64,000 nt of DNA from Citrobacter freundii (GTDB lineage: Bacteria > Pseudomonadota > Gammaproteobacteria > Enterobacterales > Enterobacteriaceae), in the NCBI RefSeq assembly GCF_029717145.1, contig NZ_CP099222.1, positions 3,224,001-3,288,000 of the forward strand, in the 5' to 3' direction. This document shows positions 59,965-64,000 of the stretch, one piece after another. Made by a program: the position numbers and the translations under genes. How positions within the stretch are numbered: the first letter of the stretch is position 1; each line of letters begins with the position of its first letter. The notes under the pieces are model-generated. The model had not been told where the DNA came from, did no database searches, and saw nothing but the letters and a program-made list of their open reading frames with translations.

Positions 59965-60834
59965 TTACTTAATCACGGTCTTCAGCGCTTCGCCGATATC
60001 AGCCAGGCTGCGTACGGTTTTCACACCAGCGGCTTCCAGTGCAGCGAACTTCTCATCCGCCGTCCCTTTACCACCAGAGATAATCGCGCCCGCATGGCCC
60101 ATACGTTTGCCTTTCGGCGCGGTCACGCCAGCGATGTAGCCGACAACCGGTTTGGTCACATGATCTTTAATGTAAGCTGCGGCTTCTTCTTCCGCGCTGC
60201 CGCCGATCTCACCGATCATGACAATCGCTTCGGTTTGCGGATCTTCCTGGAACAGCTTCAGAATGTCGATAAAGTTAGAACCAGGGATTGGATCCCCACC
60301 GATGCCCACACAGGTGGACTGGCCGAAACCGTAGTCAGTGGTCTGCTTAACCGCTTCATAGGTCAGCGTACCGGAACGGGAAACGATACCCACTTTGCCC
60401 GGTTTGTGAATGTGACCCGGCATGATACCGATTTTGCATTCGCCCGGGGTGATAACGCCTGGGCAGTTCGGGCCAATCATACGCACGCCTGCTTCATCCA
60501 GCGCCACTTTCACGGTCAGCATATCCAGCGTCGGAATACCTTCGGTGATGGTGATGATCAGTTTGATGCCCGCGTTGACAGCTTCCAGAATGGAGTCTTT
60601 GCAGAACGGTGCCGGTACGTAGATAACTGACGCAGTCGCGCCGGTCGCTTCTACCGCTTCACGTACGGTGTTGAACACCGGCAGACCCAGATGGGTGGTG
60701 CCGCCTTTGCCCGGCGTAACGCCACCGACCATTTGTGTACCGTAAGCAATCGCTTGTTCTGAGTGGAATGTCCCCTGGCTGCCGGTGAAGCCCTGGCAGA
60801 TTACCTTGGTATCTTTATTAATTAAAACGGACAT
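59965..60834 (-). CDS. sucD: Succinyl-CoA synthetase alpha subunit SucD
   Basis: The alpha subunit of 289 residues, which binds CoA and carries the phosphohistidine. [18 protein letters not shown] is the CoA site; the active-site His is in [16 protein letters not shown]. It shares one base with the sucC stop (TAATG). Confidence 0.97.
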   Translation of the reverse strand: MSVLINKDTKVICQGFTGSQGTFHSEQAIAYGTQMVGGVTPGKGGTTHLGLPVFNTVREAVEATGATASVIYVPAPFCKDSILEAVNAGIKLIITITEGIPTLDMLTVKVALDEAGVRMIGPNCPGVITPGECKIGIMPGHIHKPGKVGIVSRSGTLTYEAVKQTTDYGFGQSTCVGIGGDPIPGSNFIDILKLFQEDPQTEAIVMIGEIGGSAEEEAAAYIKDHVTKPVVGYIAGVTAPKGKRMGHAGAIISGGKGTADEKFAALEAAGVKTVRSLADIGEALKTVIK

Positions 60835-62000
60835 TATTTCCCCTCCACTGCGGCAACAACCTGCTGAGCTGCATCCGTCAGACTTTTCGCTGCAATAATA
60901 TTCAGGCCGCTGTCAGCCAATTTTTTCGCGCCGAGTTCGGCATTGTTGCCTTCCAGACGGACAACAACAGGTACGTTAACGCCCACTTCCGCTACCGCGC
61001 CGATGATACCGTCAGCGATCAGGTCGCAACGTACGATACCGCCGAAGATGTTAACCAGAACGGCTTTAACATTGTCGTCAGAAAGGATGATTTTGAACGC
61101 TTCGGTCACGCGTTCTTTGGTCGCGCCGCCGCCAACGTCGAGGAAGTTAGCCGGTTCGCCGCCGTGCAGCTTAACGATGTCCATGGTGCCCATCGCCAGG
61201 CCCGCGCCGTTAACCATGCAACCGATGTTGCCATCCAGCGCAACGTAGTTCAGCTCCCACTGTGCTGCCTGCGCTTCACGCGGATCTTCCTGAGACTGGT
61301 CGCGCATTTCGCGCAGGTCAGCCTGGCGGAACAATGCGTTGCCGTCAGCACCCAGTTTGCCGTCGAGGCAAATCAGGTCGCCTTGCTTGGTGACAACCAA
61401 CGGGTTGATTTCGATCAGCGCCAGGTCACGCTCAAGGAAGATGGTCGCCAGACCCATAAAGATTTTGGTGAACTGCTGAACCTGTTTACCTTCCAGACCC
61501 AGTTTGAATGCCAGCTCACGTCCCTGATACGGCATTGGGCCCGCCAGCGGATCCAGTGCGACTTTGTGGATCAGGTGCGGGGTTTCTTCCGCGACTTTTT
61601 CGATTTCCACGCCGCCTTCGGTAGAGGCCATAAAGACCACGCGACGGGAGCTACGGTCAACCACAGCGCCGAGGTAAAGTTCTTTACCAATATCGGTCGC
61701 AGCTTCAACCAGAATCTGATTTACCGGTTGGCCATTGGCATCCGTCTGGTAAGTGACCAGACGTTTACCCAGCCAGTGTTCAGCAAAAGCGCGAATGTCT
61801 TCTTTGCTGTTAACGACCTTCACACCGCCCGCTTTACCGCGGCCACCAGCGTGAACCTGACATTTTACTACCCATGGACCTGCGCCGATTTTAGAGGCAG
61901 CTTCTTCGGCTTCACGCGGAGTAGTACAGGCATAACCCACCGGTGCCGGTAAGCCATAGCGGGCAAAAAGTTGTTTTGCCTGATATTCATGTAAGTTCAT
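60834..62000 (-). CDS. sucC: Succinyl-CoA synthetase beta subunit SucC
   Basis: The ATP-grasp beta subunit of 388 residues. [19 protein letters not shown] (about 45-63) forms the nucleotide-binding loop, and [20 protein letters not shown] the Mg site. It lies 91 bases after sucB, with a REP-type hairpin in between. Confidence 0.97.
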   Translation of the reverse strand: MNLHEYQAKQLFARYGLPAPVGYACTTPREAEEAASKIGAGPWVVKCQVHAGGRGKAGGVKVVNSKEDIRAFAEHWLGKRLVTYQTDANGQPVNQILVEAATDIGKELYLGAVVDRSSRRVVFMASTEGGVEIEKVAEETPHLIHKVALDPLAGPMPYQGRELAFKLGLEGKQVQQFTKIFMGLATIFLERDLALIEINPLVVTKQGDLICLDGKLGADGNALFRQADLREMRDQSQEDPREAQAAQWELNYVALDGNIGCMVNGAGLAMGTMDIVKLHGGEPANFLDVGGGATKERVTEAFKIILSDDNVKAVLVNIFGGIVRCDLIADGIIGAVAEVGVNVPVVVRLEGNNAELGAKKLADSGLNIIAAKSLTDAAQQVVAAVEGK

Positions 62001-62038
62001 GTGTTCTGTCCATCCTTCAGGTAATCGTTATCTTATAA

Positions 62039-62075
62039 CCCGTAGGCCTGATAAGGCCGCAGACCTACGGGGCAG
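62039..62075. repeat. REP-type palindrome between sucB and sucC
   Basis: CCCGTAGGCCTGATAAGGCC...GACCTACGGG forms a stem inside the suc operon and may tune the ratio of dehydrogenase to synthetase mRNA. Confidence 0.7.
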
Positions 62076-62091
62076 GTGATACTCTTTATAG

Positions 62092-63315
62092 TTACACGTC
62101 TAACAGCAGACGCGTTGGATCTTCCAGCAACTCTTTAATGGTCACCAGGAAGCCCACTGACTCACGACCATCGATCAAACGGTGGTCATAAGACAGCGCC
62201 AGATACATCATCGGCAGGATTTCAACCTTGCCGTCTACCGCCATCGGCCTGTCTTTGATGGCATGCATACCCAGGATGGCGCTCTGCGGCGGGTTGATGA
62301 TCGGCGTAGACATCAAGGAACCGAACACACCACCGTTAGTGATAGTGAAGTTCCCGCCCGTCAGATCCTCGACCGTCAACTTGCCGTCGCGACCTTTCAC
62401 TGCCAGTTCTTTGATATTTTTCTCGATGTCAGCCATACCCAGCAGGTCAACATTGCGCAGAACCGGAGTCACCAGGCCGCGCGGCGTAGAGACCGCCATG
62501 CTGACATCAAAGTAGTTGTGATACACCACGTCATCGCCATCGATAGAGGCGTTGACTTCCGGGAAGCGTTTCAGCGCTTCAACCACGGCTTTCACGTAGA
62601 ACGACATAAAGCCCAGACGGATACCGTGACGTTTTTCAAACGCATCACCGTACTGCTTACGCAGATCCATGATTGGCTTCATGTTGACTTCGTTGAAGGT
62701 CGTCAGCATCGCGGTGGAGTTTTTCGCTTCCAGCAGACGCTCGGCCACGCGCTTACGCAGACGGGTCATCGGAACACGTTTCTCACCACGCGCACCCAGT
62801 GCAGGTTGAGCGGCAGGTGCGGCTGCCGGTGCTTTGGCTTCCGCTTTCGCTGCCGGAGCTTTAGCCAGATGTTTTTCAACATCTTCACGAGTGATGCGGC
62901 CGCCGACGCCGGTACCATTAATGGCGCTGGCTTCGAGGTTATGCTCACCCAGCAGGCGACGAATCGCCGGGCTCAGGGCATCGTTATTCTGCTCGGAGAG
63001 CGAGGCCTGCTGGCGCTGCGCCGGAGTAGAATCTTTTTCTTCAGACTTGGCGCTGGTCTCTTTCCCGGCGCTGTTACCTTCACGCAGGCGACCGAGGATC
63101 TGGCGAGACGTGACGGTTGTCCCTTCATCTTCCAGAACCGCATCAAGAATACCGTCCGCTGATGCCGGTACTTCCAGTACCACTTTGTCAGTTTCGATTT
63201 CTACCAGCACTTCATCGCGCTTAACGCTATCGCCCGGTTTTTTATGCCAGGTCGCTACGGTTGCGTCAGCCACAGATTCAGGCAGGTCGGGAACAAGAAT
63301 ATCTACGCTACTCAT
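62092..63315 (-). CDS. sucB: Dihydrolipoyl succinyltransferase SucB (E2 of 2-oxoglutarate dehydrogenase)
   Basis: The E2 core of 407 residues (E. coli 405). The lipoyl domain (about 2-78) has Lys44 in [12 protein letters not shown] linker and the peripheral subunit-binding domain (about 112-150, [22 protein letters not shown] split) follow, then an Ala/Pro/Lys linker and the catalytic domain with [11 protein letters not shown] near the end. It starts 14 bases after sucA. Confidence 0.97.
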   Translation of the reverse strand: MSSVDILVPDLPESVADATVATWHKKPGDSVKRDEVLVEIETDKVVLEVPASADGILDAVLEDEGTTVTSRQILGRLREGNSAGKETSAKSEEKDSTPAQRQQASLSEQNNDALSPAIRRLLGEHNLEASAINGTGVGGRITREDVEKHLAKAPAAKAEAKAPAAAPAAQPALGARGEKRVPMTRLRKRVAERLLEAKNSTAMLTTFNEVNMKPIMDLRKQYGDAFEKRHGIRLGFMSFYVKAVVEALKRFPEVNASIDGDDVVYHNYFDVSMAVSTPRGLVTPVLRNVDLLGMADIEKNIKELAVKGRDGKLTVEDLTGGNFTITNGGVFGSLMSTPIINPPQSAILGMHAIKDRPMAVDGKVEILPMMYLALSYDHRLIDGRESVGFLVTIKELLEDPTRLLLDV

Positions 63316-63329
63316 TATTTATCCTTTAT

Positions 63330-64000
63330 TTAATCGACGTTCAGCGCGTCATTTACCAGATCTTGTTGCTGCTTCTGGTGAACGGACATATATCCTACTG
63401 CCGGTGAGGCAGAGGCCGGGCGACCTGCGTAACGCAGAGCAGACCCAAATGGAATCACTTCACGGAAATGATGCTGGCTGCAGTACCATGCGCCCTGGTT
63501 GAGCGGCTCTTCCTGGCACCAGACAAAATCATGTACGTGAGCGTACTGTTTCAACACGTCCTGCATCGCTTTATGCGGGAACGGATAAAGCTGTTCGATG
63601 CGCACAATGGCAACATCTTTCTGACCATTCTTGCGGCGTTGCTCCAGCAGGTCGTAATAAACCTTACCAGAACACATTACAACGCGCTTCACGCCTTTCG
63701 GATCCAGTTCATCAATCTCGCCAATGGCTGGCAGGAACGCACCGTTAGCCAGTTCGTCCAGCGTGGACACCGCCAGCGGATGACGCAGCAATGACTTCGG
63801 TGACATCACCACCAGTGGACGGCGCATACCGCGCAGCGCCTGACGACGCAGCATGTGGTACACCTGAGCCGGGGTAGACGGGACGCAAACCTGCATGTTC
63901 TGCTCGGCGCAGAGTTGCAGATAACGTTCCAGACGCGCGGAGGAGTGCTCCGGACCCTGACCTTCATAGCCGTGCGGCAGCAGCATCACCAGACCACACA
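63330..64000 (-). CDS. sucA: 2-oxoglutarate dehydrogenase E1 SucA, C-terminal part (runs off the right edge)
   Basis: The last 223 residues of the thiamine-diphosphate E1 component. The visible part reads CGLV, then LLPHGYEGQGPEHSSARLER, PLVVMSPKSLLRHPLA, FVWCQEEPLNQGAWY and ends NDALNVD. The 5' end lies outside the window. Confidence 0.96.
   Translation of the reverse strand, partial: CGLVMLLPHGYEGQGPEHSSARLERYLQLCAEQNMQVCVPSTPAQVYHMLRRQALRGMRRPLVVMSPKSLLRHPLAVSTLDELANGAFLPAIGEIDELDPKGVKRVVMCSGKVYYDLLEQRRKNGQKDVAIVRIEQLYPFPHKAMQDVLKQYAHVHDFVWCQEEPLNQGAWYCSQHHFREVIPFGSALRYAGRPASASPAVGYMSVHQKQQQDLVNDALNVD

Noticed and set aside
59801-60139. Plus-strand 112-codon frame beside sucD
   Set aside because: It overlaps two terminator hairpins and the antisense of sucD and has no ribosome site or protein-like composition.

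Overview
The window is chromosomal DNA of an enterobacterium, most likely Citrobacter. It has the E. coli/Salmonella backbone order bio - ybh - mod - gal - gpmA/aroG - nadA - tRNA - tol/pal - cyd - suc, read in reverse. It also has two features missing from E. coli K-12: a hut (histidine utilisation) cluster between ybhB and ybhC, placed as in Salmonella, and a complete methylaspartate-type glutamate-degradation operon between cydA and sucD. The methylaspartate ammonia-lyase is the same length (413 aa) as the well-studied Citrobacter amalonaticus enzyme and very like it. Species is inferred from gene content only.

Layout. 1-2.1 kb: divergent bioB/bioA with the BirA operator, then ybhB. 2.2-8.6 kb: hutIGC and hutUH, each preceded by a matching HutC-type operator. 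8.8-18.2 kb: lipoprotein ybhC, the aconitase-like/PrpF-like/transporter cluster ybhHIJ with its LysR regulator ybhD, then pgl and ybhA. 18.2-23.6 kb: molybdate uptake modABC, acrZ, modE and modF. 23.6-24.2 kb: an unusual GC-rich, heavily folded non-coding element. 24.2-28.4 kb: galETKM with both GalR operators. 28.6-34.2 kb: gpmA (Fur box), aroG (TyrR box), ybgS, zitB, and nadA-pnuC (NadR box). 34.2-35.1 kb: five tRNA genes (4 Lys, 1 Val) and a scar of cluster rearrangement. 35.2-40.8 kb: ybgC-tolQRAB-pal-cpoB. 41.1-44.3 kb: cytochrome bd oxidase cydABX-ybgE.

44.3-60 kb is the accessory region. A plus-strand operon encodes glutamate mutase (glmS, glmE), its reactivase-like partner glmL, methylaspartate ammonia-lyase, an AtuA-like (DUF1446) protein with a DUF4387 partner, an atypical dicarboxylate/amino-acid carrier, an exported-looking glutaminase, the mesaconase/fumarase FumD and a second corrinoid adenosyltransferase. 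It is followed by a LysR regulator, a second uroporphyrinogen-III methyltransferase and a PocR/AraC-type regulator. Read together: periplasmic glutamine is hydrolysed to glutamate, which is taken up, rearranged by a B12 enzyme to methylaspartate, deaminated to mesaconate and hydrated to (S)-citramalate, with corrinoid supply genes attached. The fate of citramalate and the jobs of the AtuA-like/DUF4387 pair are open. The window ends in sucD-sucC-sucB and the 3' part of sucA.

REP-type palindromes occur in many intergenic gaps. I saw no insertion sequence, prophage gene set or CRISPR array.
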